Positions 34,051-45,153 are shown, counted from the first letter of the stretch. The stretch is DNA of 64,000 nt from Blastobasis lacticolella (GCA_905147135.1 LR990064.1:12728001-12792000), one strand, 5' to 3'. Program-made: numbers and translations. The notes: generated by a model from the letters alone, not told the origin.

Positions 34051-34959
34051 ACATCTAGTAAAACACATATAAGGTAAAAAATAACAAGTGAACTGCCTGA
34101 ACTAGGATATAATACCCTGTGTTTAAGGCGAAAAATGTGAAAGAATTTCATTTCAAACGCACACTGTCTTATTCGAGCCGAATGCGTTGAACGAACCGAA
34201 CGAAACCAATTATGTAATTCTTTACTGAATCGTTCGAATATGGAAGAACCCTAGACATCCCAAACGAATTCGGATGACGTGATCTGTATATCTTTTAATA
34301 CCTAAGTATGGCCGACAGATGTGCCCAAAGAGAACTAGCATAAGATGTAGAATTCCATAGTATTGTAGTACACTCATGGCCTGTCATCGACATGACATTG
34401 AACCATGGGGCCAGTCGTCCTTCCGTAAGTCCGGTTTAGGTTAGATTAGGTTAGGTAGTCTTAATTCATATAAATTAGCAGTTTTCCAGTAGGTACTGTC
34501 AGATAGTATCAACAATGACCAAGAGTTGGCGCTCTCAGTAACTTGGTAGTACAAAAATTATAAAAATCCTTATTTCTTAAAACGTCTTTAAAATAAACAG
34601 CGCAAAATATCTGGAGTTTCCAAGCTAATAATTTCTACTCTGTGTTTATTTTTGTGATACAAAAATCTTCTATTGACACGCAAAAGATAAGCAGCTTTCC
34701 TACAACAGGCCTTTAACTTGCTAAATTCATTATTATTTTCATTCGGTTCGTGATATTGTCTTTATTACGTTTGTAATCCCGTTTTTGCATACAAAGATTA
34801 TCGACAGAGCCACCTACAACTGCTCATTGGTTTCGAAGTTTTGAAGTAAGTAGGTAAGTTAAGTAAGTAGGTAGATGTATTCGTATTTTTACAAATAGAA
34901 AAGGTCGTTCCGATACATCTTTTTGTGCTCGCCCAGTCACCGAAAACACTTAAGTTTCG

Positions 34960-35400
34960 CTCAAACTGCCAAGTACACTATCGAAACAAGTACCATTACC
35001 TGTTCTATAGGCGGCGCTAGTGTACCTCCTCGAATGACATTCGCTATATGGAATTTATAGTTCAGATTTCTTCTACTGAACAGACGTTCACTGCACGGTG
35101 GCAATCTCCAAGGTGCGTTAACCTGACAAGAGCGAGTCGCGCCGCGACAAGTGGTTCTTGACACCACCGCCATATTAGCTAGCGAGGGTCCTTTTGTCCT
35201 TTTTAGGGATCGGCGGGCAGCCGAGGGGAATGAAGAACCCGTTTGAGGCCCCTCTAGGTGGAAACGTTGAGACTTGGCGCGAAATTGTCGGTAAATAATG
35301 GACGAGAGGTGTTTTTTGGGTGTCGAAAAGTGGTTCTGAGCGTTTGGTGGTCTTGCACACAATTTCGGTACGATTTGTCCAAATTGTTTAAGCAAATTTG
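34960..35400 (-). other. GC-richer patch with a 144-codon minus-strand frame, unidentified
   Basis: An uninterrupted minus-strand frame spans 34961-35395 and includes SLKRTKGPSLANMAVV and NVIRGGTLAPPIEQVM. A second overlapping frame (35175-35360) is also open. Composition is Arg/Ser/Pro-rich and I recognise no domain. It lies on the same strand as the Ig exons and 1.2 kb upstream. It lacks a signal peptide, so it is unlikely to be the missing first exon. An interspersed repeat or a CpG-rich regulatory patch is as likely. Confidence 0.25.
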
Positions 35401-35454
35401 ATTTCTATTTTAATGACAGAGAGCTTATTTTTAAATCACGGCGAAAAAAGACAG

Positions 35455-35690
35455 GTGTTATAAGTTTGTCTCTGTGGCTTTGTGTATCTATATATGGCAT
35501 TGTAGCTCCCGAACGGATGGACAGATTTGGATGCGATTTTCTCTATTTGAAAGCCAGTTTAATCGAGATGGTTACTAACTTCGTTTTGATAAAATCCGGT
35601 GTGTAGTTTAGAAAATATTTCAGTTTAAGTAAACTTGGTCGGGGGTTATCCACTTTTTCTGTCAGTTCGGTTATTTTATTTTATTCTATT
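35455..35690 (+). repeat. Non-autonomous repeat with GAACGGATGGA motif
   Basis: TTGTCTCTGTGGC, ATTGTAGCTCCCGAACGGAT, TTTTGATAAAATCCGGTGTG and GGTCGGGGGTTATCCAC. Related fragments are at 16.25 and 12.67 kb. Class uncertain. Confidence 0.5.
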
Positions 35691-36009
35691 TATTTGGAAG
35701 ATCAACAGCTTACTATTTACATTAGAACAGTAATATAAAACAATCAAAAGCCAATTATAAATCCTCACAAATATATAAAAATAAGCGAGTATATATTATT
35801 TGTAAACAAACGCCAGCACCCCGCACAGCGTCATGTGCGCGCCAATCGGGTAGACTGCGCGTTTTCTGCCCGGTTGCTACGCGGTGACTACGCGGGCATG
35901 ATGCGTGAGCGTTTACTGTCTGGTTTGTAAGCGGCGACGTATAAATGGGCCCCCATTATGAGGGTCAATGGTTCGAGAGAGCGTTTACTGTCCGGTTTGT
36001 AAGCGGCGA

Positions 36010-36175
36010 CTATTTATGATACTCAGTAACATACGAGCAGACAACACACCTGATCAACTGTCACCCGTAACATCTACGATACGAATACAGTATGCATTCA
36101 GGTTGCAGAACCGCAGATGTCACTGTAAGGACTAGATAAAAGCTTAATAGACTCCTAAGTCCTATCACCTGACAA
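36010..36175 (+). repeat. Family Y 5' fragment
   Basis: ATTTATGATACTCAGTAACA, GAGCAGACAACACACCTGAT, CATCTACGATACG and TGCAGAACCGCAGATGTCAC; it ends in CTATCACCTGACAAAAA after an internal deletion. Confidence 0.55.
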
Positions 36176-36237
36176 AAATATCAAATACTAGTCGACCACC
36201 GCGACTTCAGTCGCAGATAACAGTGTACCTTGGGTTA

Positions 36238-36416
36238 TATTATTGCTATTTTCCTATTGAACTCGTAAGTTTTTATAGATAAAATTTGGTACTCGCCGTT
36301 AATGTACCTTTCTACAGGTGAATTTTTGAAATCGGTATAGTAGTTTTTGAGTTTGTCTATTACAAACAACAAACAATGAATTTTTTTTTTCTTTATAATA
36401 TTAGTATAGATATGGA
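36238..36416 (-). repeat. ATTATAAAG-type repeat, minus
   Basis: Reversed, it reads TATACTAATATTATAAAG, then a FVIDKLKNYYTDF-like frame shared with the copy at 37.54 kb. The shared peptide is a by-product of a common noncoding repeat, not a gene. Confidence 0.55.
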
Positions 36417-36422
36417 TTACCA

Positions 36423-36825
36423 TATATATGTCGCAGCCGGATGGTTAAATTAGCCGGTTAACTAAACGGCTAGCTTTTTGAGCAGTTATTTAGTTGAAAA
36501 TTTGCCAGTTTCATAAGATTTTAAAGTGATGTTGAAAGAACGATATTGCCTCGAGTTTACGGAGCTCTTCCATTCATTGTCATAATGCTAACCTAAACTA
36601 ACCGAATAGAAACCTAATGCAAACTATTATAATACTTTGAAGTTATTGTGGGTAGGTTAGCATGGAACAATGCGTGGAAGAGCTCCGTAAACTCGACGCA
36701 AATACCGTTCATTTGACTTTACTTTCAAAGTTCATGAATTTGGCCAATTTTCAATTAAATAACTGCTTAAATAGCTAGCCGTTTGATTAACCGGCTAATT
36801 TAACCATTTGGCTGCGACATATATA
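36423..36825. mobile_element. 403-bp fold-back MITE with long inverted repeats
   Basis: The ends TATATATGTCGCAGC and its complement are exact. Complementarity continues at about 90% by eye for some 90 bases (GGTTAAATTAGCCGGTTAA, AACGGCTAGCT, GCAGTTATTTA). It recurs near the centre (TCGAGTTTACGGAGCTCTTC at 36551 versus its complement near 36685). There is no coding content. Confidence 0.75.
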
Positions 36826-37251
36826 CTTAGACGAAGTTTCAAAGTGGCCATCGCCACTTAAGTATTGTCAGCTGGAACCTTGTCCATTCTCCTGAACAGT
36901 GGGACCTCATTATAACATTTCTGACCACGTGTGGTAATAATTAAACGTGTCAATACACGTAACGATCTAGATATATCTATAATCTCCTCTAGATTTATCT
37001 ATTATCTCCCGTTATTTAGGTCAATCGCGCTGGGAGATAATCCTGGCCCCCACATTAGTACTGCTAACTATGGTGTATTAATACAGAGATAACATAACAA
37101 CTTTGCGGGAGACTGACTGTATATACCAGATGGTGCAACGGCAACTAATTGTATCTTTCTCTTGTATTGTTGTGGAGAAAATGTGTGGTTCATTTATTAC
37201 GTAACTAGGGACATGGCTCGGCTTCGCGCGGGTGTTTTCGGGTTTTATCTA

Positions 37252-37505
37252 TTATCATCATCATCATCACAGCCCATAATAGTTCATTGCAGGACTTAGG
37301 GCCTCTCCTACGAAAGGAGAGGTTATTGCGATAATTTCCACGCTATTTCCACGGCAGGTTAAAATTATAACAATGGAAAACGCTGCTGCCCATTTTCCAA
37401 CCTACGAAGACTCTAAGAGCTTTTGTCTCGAAAGCATTAGTCGCCTTGTACGACACCCACGAGTGTAAGGGGTTGGTGCTATTCTACTCTGCCGGACGCC
37501 ACACG
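37252..37505 (+). repeat. Z1 plus Z2 composite, second copy
   Basis: CATCATCACAGCCCATAATA, GAGAGGTTATTGCGATAATT, then TATAACAATGGAAAACGCTG and GCCGGACGCCACACG. Same order and orientation as at 32.5 kb. Confidence 0.65.
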
Positions 37506-37534
37506 AACACCATTATATTATGCATGTATTACGT

Positions 37535-37690
37535 CTATACCAATATTATAAACAGGAAAGATTTGATTGCTTATCGGTTAGTTTGTTTGTTTGTAATGGA
37601 TAAACTCAAAAACTTCTTAACTGATTTAAAAATTGTTTCACCTATAGAAAGCTATATTGCCAGCGAGTAACATAGACTATAATTTATCTT
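37535..37690 (+). repeat. ATTATAAA-type repeat, plus
   Basis: CCAATATTATAAACAGGAAA, GGTTAGTTTGTTTGTTTG, TTGTTTCACCTATAG and GCGAGTAACATAGACTATAA, the same family as 36238-36416. Confidence 0.55.
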
Positions 37691-37842
37691 CTAATTTGAG
37701 TTAAATAGGAACATTTCAATAATATAACCCAAAATATACATGTTTGTCTATAATTTCAGAATGGCTGTACCGATTAAGTAATTGTTTTGTGTTGTGTTTG
37801 TTATTTTTAGGGCTAGGTTTGTATAAATGAGAATAGAAGAGG

Positions 37843-37910
37843 TAGGGGTAGAGTAGGGGTAGGGTAGGGTACGGGTAGGACGCCACACGAACGAAGTCGC
37901 GCCGGATCTA
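37843..37910 (-). repeat. CGCGACTTCGTTCGCG-type element, minus
   Basis: GGGGTAGGGTAGGGTACGGG then GACGCCACACGAACGAAGTC and GCGCCGG, a clean reversed core. Confidence 0.65.
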
Positions 37911-39950
37911 CAAGTGAAAATATAAAATGGTGATATCTAAGGATAACGGGAAAAATTACGTCATGTAGGTAGATGGATCTAAACAACACTATCCATAAGT
38001 GAACACAGAATAAAAATTATAAAGTAGTATCCTTTTTTACTACCTGGGGCTGTGAATATAGAGAATTACATTTAAATGGATGATTATTACTATGTAAAAG
38101 GAATAGAAACTCCAGTTGAACGTAATAAAGTAGCAATTAGAATGAAATTACAGAGGACGGTCCGGCTTCGTTATGTTATAGGGTTGTGACTCATTTATTT
38201 TTCTAAATTTAAAAAAACTATGTTTATTCGTTCTTAATTGAAATGTATATAAAATAATAATGTAATTTGAATGACTCATAAAAAATATTTTTTTTTGGCT
38301 AATGTGCCTCATATTCTCAATTATATCTTTTTTTACTTAGGTTTTCGATATATGTTTTCTTTCTTTATTCGTATTTTGTACATTATTAGTTGTATTTTAA
38401 GCAATAGTACTGGTGGCCGCTTTCCATCAGGGAACGGCCGTGAGCCTCCTTAGGCAAAAACAAAAAAAAAACATTAATTTATTATTGTTTGCAATAAATA
38501 GTATTTCATGTAACAATACCTAGGCAGCCTCTGCGTTGTTTGTTATGTTGCGTACTGTCCAGACATATAGCAACGACAAAAGCTCTAAATAACACTTCAT
38601 TTCGCACCTTATTTTCGCTCCTATGTAACCCTATTTATTCGACCGTACCAAGCAGAAACGTAGCAGGAGCATCCCTATTTTCTAAATAGGTCGATAGTCA
38701 AACGGGATAGGGATGAACGCTTATTACATTTGAATTTAGAACGCTTAGCTGCGGTCGCACCGGTCCAACGTATCCAAGTTTATAGGGTGGGGATAAGGTC
38801 TTGAGTTTGAAACCGAGACCAGTGTTTTACGGGTCGGCAATACGTTTGTGACAAGTACTCCTGGTTTTGAAAATATGCATAGGCTACGGTTATTGCTTGC
38901 TACTATTAGAAATATAATGTCCTATGTACCTATACCTACCTTTATCAATTTAAATTTATCTATTTCGCCAATAATTCAATATGTCCACCTTGCACATTTT
39001 ATTGCTTTCGTTGTAGTTAACATTATAAATTTTATTTTTAAGCATTTGTGTGAGCCGTATGTGTTACCATATATCTCGTGTATATATTATACACGTGATA
39101 TAGTCGTAGTAATTATTAATAAGTATAAACCTTGCTAAAAATGAAATAGTCTTTTGCAAAAAAAATTAGTACATTTTTTTAAAACCTCTGTCTCTGTTTT
39201 GTAATTTAGGTAAGTTAAATGACAAATAAACCTGTAAGTTAATAAAAAAAATCAAAAGTTTTAATAGTAATTTTACCGACTTTAAATATGAAACAGACTA
39301 TTAGGTGTGAACCGAAACCAAACACAAAACCAGAGCCGCACTATTCGTTAGATTGTATTAGCTAGAGCTGGGATTAGGTCGATAATACCTCTACTTTGTT
39401 GTTTCCCTTCTGTTGTTTGATTTTAATTGCTTTTTAGATCTAACGACTTTAGACGCCAGTAGTCACGCCAAAATTAATATTGGCGTAAAACAAACTTTGT
39501 TCCGCGTTCATTTGAAACGTTGCATTTGTTCGTTGCTGTGTTGCTGAGTTTCTGTAAATATGGAGTTGGATTTGTTTGGTTTGATGAGATTTATTGTAGT
39601 TAGGCGGATATGGACGTGCTTTAATTTGATTTGAGAATTGGCTTATTTCGGAATGAAAATGTTTGAATCGTGAATTTATTTGCATTGGGCGCGTCTCGGT
39701 ATATGTTCATTTATATCCTTTTTTTATGCTACACTGCGAACGAGTGACGGAGCGAGAGGATTGACCCAGTCCTATAAACTGATAAATAAAGCGTTTACAT
39801 TGTTATGATACCCGAAATAAAACCACAAAAACTAAACTTAACTTAAGTTACCTACAACTAAACCTTTTTTAAAAAGGTGTAAAAACTTGGGCCCTGCGGT
39901 AAGGTGCCCATCATGGCGGCGGCATTCCCGCGCTAGATGGCGGTGCTTAG
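37911..39950. other. AT-rich stretch, little recognised
   Basis: A short family X-like trace (TGGTGGCCGCTTTCCATCAG) lies near 38.41 kb. Frames up to 96 codons are AT-biased and featureless. Confidence 0.35.
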
Positions 39951-39954
39951 CCGG

Positions 39955-40080
39955 TTACTGAGCTCACCTGATAATAAGCGGTAACTGTCGCCCATAATAT
40001 CTGCGATTCAAGCGTTTAGGTTGCAGGCATCAAAAGTGCAGATCCGCAGATGCGTCACTGTGAGGACTAATACGAAAAGC
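39955..40080 (+). repeat. Family Y 5' fragment
   Basis: TACTGAGCTCACCTGATAAT, AGCGGTAACTGTCGCCCATA, ATCTGCGATTCAAGCG and GCGTCACTGTGAGGACTAAT. Confidence 0.55.
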
Positions 40081-40865
40081 TAAATATGAGTTGTCACTTT
40101 ATCGTACTGAGTACTGATCGTCATAAAATTGACGTAGTTATTTAGTATAGGCTAGTCTAGACTACAGAATAGTTATTTTGACTGAACAAGAATAAATAAT
40201 AATAATAATAAATTAAGGATTTATTTTCCCAAAATCACATCCCTTAAAAACTTTACACATGTTTTTGCATAGGCTAAAAATATGCGAGTGAGAGACAGAA
40301 TATGAGGCTCCCAAAATTATCTATCATCTATCGAACATACTAAAAAGGAAAACACAAAATCCAAGCTACCACTCATCTTCACGAGAATAACGAGACCAAT
40401 CACTAGCAAATACTTCAACGTAGAAAAAAATCCAAACTACCCAAGCTTCTTAATAAGTGTACCCCAAAGTTCCCATACAGTTAGCTCCGAGAAAAAGGGC
40501 AAGGGCCAACTCCAAACAAAGTTAAGTACACAGCCGTTGGAAGTTTTTAGAGTATTTAGTCCGAGGCCGAAGTTCCAGAAGTCAATTAGGGTGACATCCC
40601 TACTATATTGATTGTTCTGGATGGAAAAGTGTGGAGGAAGACCCACAGAGGCGGCTGTAATCAAATGTTCTGCTATTTCATTGTTATATTTTTGTATTTA
40701 CCGTCAGTTGGTGCCAATTGGCCAGATTGTTTAACCAGTCTCAGGGTCTCCAAGAAGACCTATGAAAAAATGAAAATGAAATAAAAAGGAAATTAAAATG
40801 AAAAAATTAAAAAGTATTTATTGAATTAGGATTACTTAAATTAATCTCTTTTCAAACGTCAAAAT

Positions 40866-41102
40866 CTAATGGAAAGCAAAGGGAAAGTTAAGCGAGCTCA
40901 TCCAGGTAGGGGGCGACGCATGCAGACCGATCAGCGCGCACAAGCCTTCACTCCGGTGAGACACCGGACACCGATACACGCCACGCACATAACCGCCTAG
41001 GCGAATCATGTGCAGCGCGCGCCCGGCCCCAGCCAGCCCGCCAGCGCGAGCACCCGCACGCACCAGTCGGCCTACCCGCGTCGTCCCCTGAGCTCGAAAC
41101 AA
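40866..41102. other. CpG-rich patch, possible unrecognised exon or promoter
   Basis: About 200 bases near 40.90-41.09 kb are far richer in CpG than the surroundings (CAGCGCGCGCCCGGCC, CCCGCCAGCGCGAGC). A minus-strand frame is open for 78 codons without an ATG start. Another minus frame holds a hydrophobic VRVLALAGWLGPGARC, but a TAG stands directly before it. A plus-strand short frame ends at a good donor-like CCGGTGAGAC near 40955. None is convincing as an exon. A CpG-rich promoter or 5' UTR of the nephrin-like gene is conceivable. Confidence 0.25.
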
Positions 41103-41577
41103 TTAAATTAAAATAATGTCGTCTGTCTGTCAGTACGCCGCTTCAGTTAAGAAAATGACCACCTGTGGGAGAAAGAAACGGCAAGAAACCCACCTATGTC
41201 AACTTAGCTTCGCCAAAGGTATTAGACATAGATATCAACCTGATTTTGACATTAGCAAGCAGTAGCATGAGTGGCTAGCTCTGCTAGGTTGCGAGTAGCA
41301 AAATGACGGCCATGTTAGTTGTTATAAAACAGCGCGAACCAACCAAATAAAAAATTTTTAGGAACGGAATTTTTGAAACTAGTTGCGATTGTATGTTATG
41401 ACTCTTCCAGCTGCGATTCGAGTAATTTGGAGCGCCGGAGCAGTGGAATTTTCCCGTTTTACTTCAAAATAACCTCAAAACATACATGCCCTGCTACTAT
41501 TTAGGAATTACATACACTGTCTAGGAAATACATACACTTCCTAGAAAGTGTAATAATTTGATAAATCATTTTACATA

Positions 41578-41828
41578 AATAAATAATAAATAAAATATAT
41601 ATGCTTGGACAAATTCACACAGCGCCATCTAGCCCCAAAGTAAGCAAAGCTTGTGTTATCGGTGTTAGATAACTGATGAACTACTTATACTTTGTTTAAA
41701 TACATACTACACCCAGACCCGTAACAGGAATTAAAATTCATCATTTCAATTTCTGCTCGGCCGGGAAACGAATCCGGGACCTCTGCGTGGCGACCGGCAT
41801 GTTAACCAACTGCATCACTCAGGTCGTC
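41578..41828 (-). mobile_element. SINE2 copy, near full length, minus
   Basis: Reversed, the head (CGACCTGAGTGATGCAGTTG, GTCCCGGATTCGTTTCCCGG) leads to GTTACGGGTCTGGGTGTAG and GGGGCTAGATGGCGCTGTGT, ending in an AT-rich tail at the low-coordinate side. Confidence 0.8.
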
Positions 41829-42504
41829 CTATCTCCTAAATTAGCATTGTATACATGTCCTAGGAAATGTAGGTAGGTACCTAATACAACATTACAGCAC
41901 ATATTGACATGTAATCTGTGGATAACTGTTATTGGCCAAGTTTTTAATTGTATTTGAGATATGTATTTATGATTAAGTTGCCTGTTGTTATTCCAATAAA
42001 TAAATAAACAAACAATTCCTAAGTTTAACACATTTCCAATAACTATCCGGGTAAGCTATCGATTTAGTATACTTAGCTACAATTCGTCAAGCCGGACGAT
42101 CTATACTGCTCTGGAATTTTATTTACAAAACTAGGGGAAGATCCTTAATGGCTGCAAATCAGTCTTCTGTTTCAATAATGGGGAGACGTATCGGTCCATA
42201 TTTTTCAACTGAAAACGAGATTGCTTAGTCTGGTTGGTGCGGACTTTTTGTTTGTGATTTTTCGTGGCTTATCAATGTTCAGGGCCTTTTTTTATGCAGA
42301 GAAACAATATGTAGAATATTTGTACTGTCTGTTTTATTTTTTTGTAATTCTTTTTACGACAAAGTTGAGGAAAAGAGAGGAAGAGGACAATCAAGATTTG
42401 AATATTGAAAGGACGTACATGAAAAAATGAGCGCCGGGGATTATAAAGAGATGAAGAGCTAGGCAGATAGGAGAGAAGAGTGGCGATTGCTCCACTGACA
42501 GGAG

Positions 42505-42668
42505 TCTCGGAAGACGCAGCGTGGGTAGGCCTCCGACAAGGTGGACCGACGACCTGGTAAGGATCGCAGGTACCAGCTGGATGCGGAAAGCATAGGACCG
42601 GCCTTTGTTGAGATCTCTGGGGGCGGCCTATGCCCAGCAGTGGGCGTCTTTTGACTGATATGATGATG
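42505..42668 (+). mobile_element. RTE-like LINE 3' terminus
   Basis: The plus strand encodes RWTDDLVRIAGTSWMRKA, one stop, DRPLLRSLGAAYAQQWASFD, then TGATATGATGATG. This is the same subfamily as 15.5 kb, with one nonsense change (GCATAG). Confidence 0.8.
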
Positions 42669-42748
42669 ATTTTTTTATTTGTGTACCATTTTTAATTAAG
42701 TTCTAAGACCTACACGCACCTAGACATGCCTAAGTGTTTATATACACC

Positions 42749-42857
42749 CTTGTTAATAGGGTTACTGAGGTCAGGTGGCAGTCACTCCACTCTAATTAGC
42801 TGATCTACCAAATTCTGTTGTGTCAATACCAAAACCGGGACATTAAAGTGATACTTT
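42749..42857 (+). mobile_element. SINE1 3' fragment
   Basis: TAATAGGGTTACTGAGGTCA, GGCAGTCACTCCACTC and AACCGGGACATTAAAGTGAT, with a deletion in the CATGGTCAAGG region. Confidence 0.65.
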
Positions 42858-42869
42858 TGCGTTAGTAGG

Positions 42870-42990
42870 TAGTATGTATGTATGTAAACTCTTTATTGCG
42901 TATAACTACATAAAGAACAATAACCAGAGAAAATAAATATACATTGCAAAAGCGGGCTTATCCCACAATGGGATTTCTTCCAGCTAACCT
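42870..42990 (-). mobile_element. LINE 3' end with (GTAT)n tail, minus
   Basis: GTATGTATGTATGTAAACTC, TTTATTGCGTATAACTACAT and AATGGGATTTCTTCCAGCTA. Reversed, it is a 3' UTR with a CAATAAAG signal and an (ATAC)n tail. Confidence 0.55.
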
Positions 42991-43313
42991 TACCTTGGAT
43001 AGTCCGAAATGAGCAATTTAACGAGCGGTGGTAGCAATATCGAGTTTTGGGCAAATTTAAAGTTAACTATAATGTTGAATACTATATACCACATACCACA
43101 TACTATACCATAAACTATAATACTATATACTAAGTACTCATGGCTTCCCTTTTCGGAGGAGGTTACTAGGTTAATAACATGACTAAGTCTTAAAATTAAA
43201 GTCACGAAATCAATTAAAACGAACTCCAGTAACTCGTTAGCCAATAAAAGTCACTCTCACAGAATTTCTTATTATGCTATGAATAATTTTGCTTTCTTTA
43301 ACCACTAACTACG

Positions 43314-43432
43314 GGGGTCAAATAGGAGTCGTTTCACTGTAGTTACCTGATCTGCGAAATCCTGGATCATGGCCAAGGCGGACCCTGGGCCCGGACGCCA
43401 GAGCACAACCGGGACATTAACGCCAAGATGAC
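43314..43432 (+). mobile_element. SINE1 3' fragment
   Basis: GGGGGTCAAATAGGAGTCG, GATCATGGCCAAGGCGGACC and GGGACATTAACGCCAAGATG match the SINE1 terminus closely. Confidence 0.8.
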
Positions 43433-43530
43433 TTACTTACATTCAGCACAGCAGGGACATGAACGCCTAGATTACTTACTTACATCTTCAGTTTACATTC
43501 AAAATTCAAAGTTTATTTATTGATTAGGAC

Positions 43531-43678
43531 ATTAAAGGCCTTGCCACATACAAAGCTCGGCGCGAGCGCGGTGCGATATTTGCTAGGCAACCATCGCGCC
43601 GCGCGATGGTTGCCTAGCAAATATCGCACCGCGCTCACGCCGCGCTCGCGCCGAGCTTTGTATGTGGCAAGGCCTTAA
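43531..43678. mobile_element. GC-rich near-perfect palindrome (fold-back MITE)
   Basis: A left arm from about AAGGCCTTGCCACATACAAA to CAACCATCGCG (ending 43598) pairs with the right arm from 43602 across a 3-base loop. The right arm carries one extra 11-base unit (a second GAGCGCGG-like block), so the arms are otherwise complementary. Both ends abut TTAA (43532-43535 and 43674-43677), the target of piggyBac-like elements, but the left has one extra A, so the assignment is tentative. Confidence 0.75.
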
Positions 43679-44239
43679 ATATCTCTTTCAATCGTCAAAA
43701 AGGAGAGGGGTAGGAAAGTAGGAAGAAAACACACAGTGACACGCTGACCGCCCTATGGCCGCAGCAAACCCACCCCACGCCAACCACGACCGGACCGTGC
43801 TCGACAATGCCAGGCAGAGCCGAATTCTATTAAATTCTAGCTCCAGAGCGCATTTTGCGAAAAACGTAGGCAATTTAAATAAAATGTCGATACGACCGTA
43901 GGGTGCCGTTATCAAAAATCTATTTAGGACCCACTTCAGCTGAAATTTAGGTACAGTAAAACCTGAAAGCACTTTCCCAGTAAGCGTTGCTCTTAAAAGG
44001 AAAGCGGTAAGGTAAGTGTGAAAGTTTCGGCATAATAAAACGAATTCAACAATTCGATTGCTAAAGGTACGTCAGTGACAGATCCTTTATATTTCTCATT
44101 AACGCCCTTCTCTCCTTTCCTAATTGCCCTTTTGGACAGACTGCGAGCGCCATTTATTTCTAATTTCCATCTTTTTCTGTGCCGACTTCTCTGAACGGAA
44201 TTGTGCTATTTTTGGTTTGAAATTTCTAAGCATTTTGTG

Positions 44240-44450
44240 TTCGGAAAAGCATTTAGTATTGAGGTATGGAACGCGTTGCCTGCGAGTGTGTTTCGTGATT
44301 GTTATAATCTAGACGCCTTCAAGGCTATTCCTTGACATAGAGTGAATAGGCTGTTCCTAGACAGGCATGCTCTCTATCATCGGCCGCATCGTCACTTACC
44401 TCCAGGTGAAATGGCCGTCAAATGCCTGGTTAGGCTAGGCTAAAAAAACG
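44240..44450 (+). mobile_element. LINE C-terminal fragment
   Basis: The plus strand reads EVWNALPASVFRDCYNLDAF, a short insertion with a stop, then RVNRLFLDRH. It ends in TAGGCTAGGCTAAAAAAA. The second part is homologous to 5588-5710. The W-N-A-L-P motif marks a CR1/jockey-like C-terminus. Confidence 0.65.
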
Positions 44451-44748
44451 TTATTCAAGTAAATTAGTTGACAAGTATACTGAAAAACGAAAAAAGAAAA
44501 TATTCGAAGACGTTACTCCAATCTAATTTTTATGTAATGTTCGGCCCATTCATTGCAAAAATATTGATAAATAGTGTAATAGTGTACTGACTACAATATT
44601 CAATAGAAAAAATATACGACGACATCACAAGGACTTGTACTATAAGAAATGAGTAGTCGAAACATCATAGGACAGAAATCGATGAAATTTTTTTTTTCTC
44701 TTGGCACAAATTGACTAACTACAGTCTTATACACTAACTTAAATAACA

Positions 44749-45103
44749 TAGGAGACCATAGAGAAAATATTTACTAACGTAATAGAGCAGCCATCACAAA
44801 CAAAAATATTGTACCAACCTGTCACGTGCGGGAGGTGCGGGGGGAGGCTGCTAAGTCATAGAATGACCGATGAAATGTTATCGTTTTCTTTATTTTTGGC
44901 CCTCGAATGGTTCGTACAGTTTTTAATGCACAAGATGGCGTTTTTTTGAATATCCAAGCCACTGTCAGATTGGTCCGCGTCGCGCAATGTCGCAGAACTG
45001 ACTGCGGCCACTGTTGTCCACGGACCGCAAAGCGTGGTTCAAAGAAAATACTTGCGGTGTCTCCTCTATTACTTTAGTAAATATTTTCTCTATGTAGGAG
45101 ACC
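44749..45103. mobile_element. hAT-like MITE with 8-bp target duplication
   Basis: The element 44757-45094 (338 bp) has 31-bp terminal inverted repeats with one mismatch (CATAGAGAAAATATTTAC ... and complement). It is flanked by TAGGAGAC at 44749-44756 and 45095-45102. Eight-base target duplications are characteristic of hAT transposons. It has no coding content and a GC-rich interior. Confidence 0.8.
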
Positions 45104-45153
45104 GATCCAGGCTGTAGTTCTTAAATTCAGTGCACATTTTGAAAATGGTTAAA

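Noticed and set aside
36235..37670. Two similar small proteins (with a VIDKLKN/VMDKLKN motif) as a gene pair
   Set aside because: Both lie in the same common ATTATAAAG-type noncoding repeat, one on each strand; the shared peptide is a by-product.
40970..41090. Signal-peptide exon (hydrophobic VRVLALAGWLG frame, minus strand) for the nephrin-like gene
   Set aside because: A TAG directly precedes the hydrophobic stretch in frame, there is no ATG, and no phase-1 donor follows at a suitable place.
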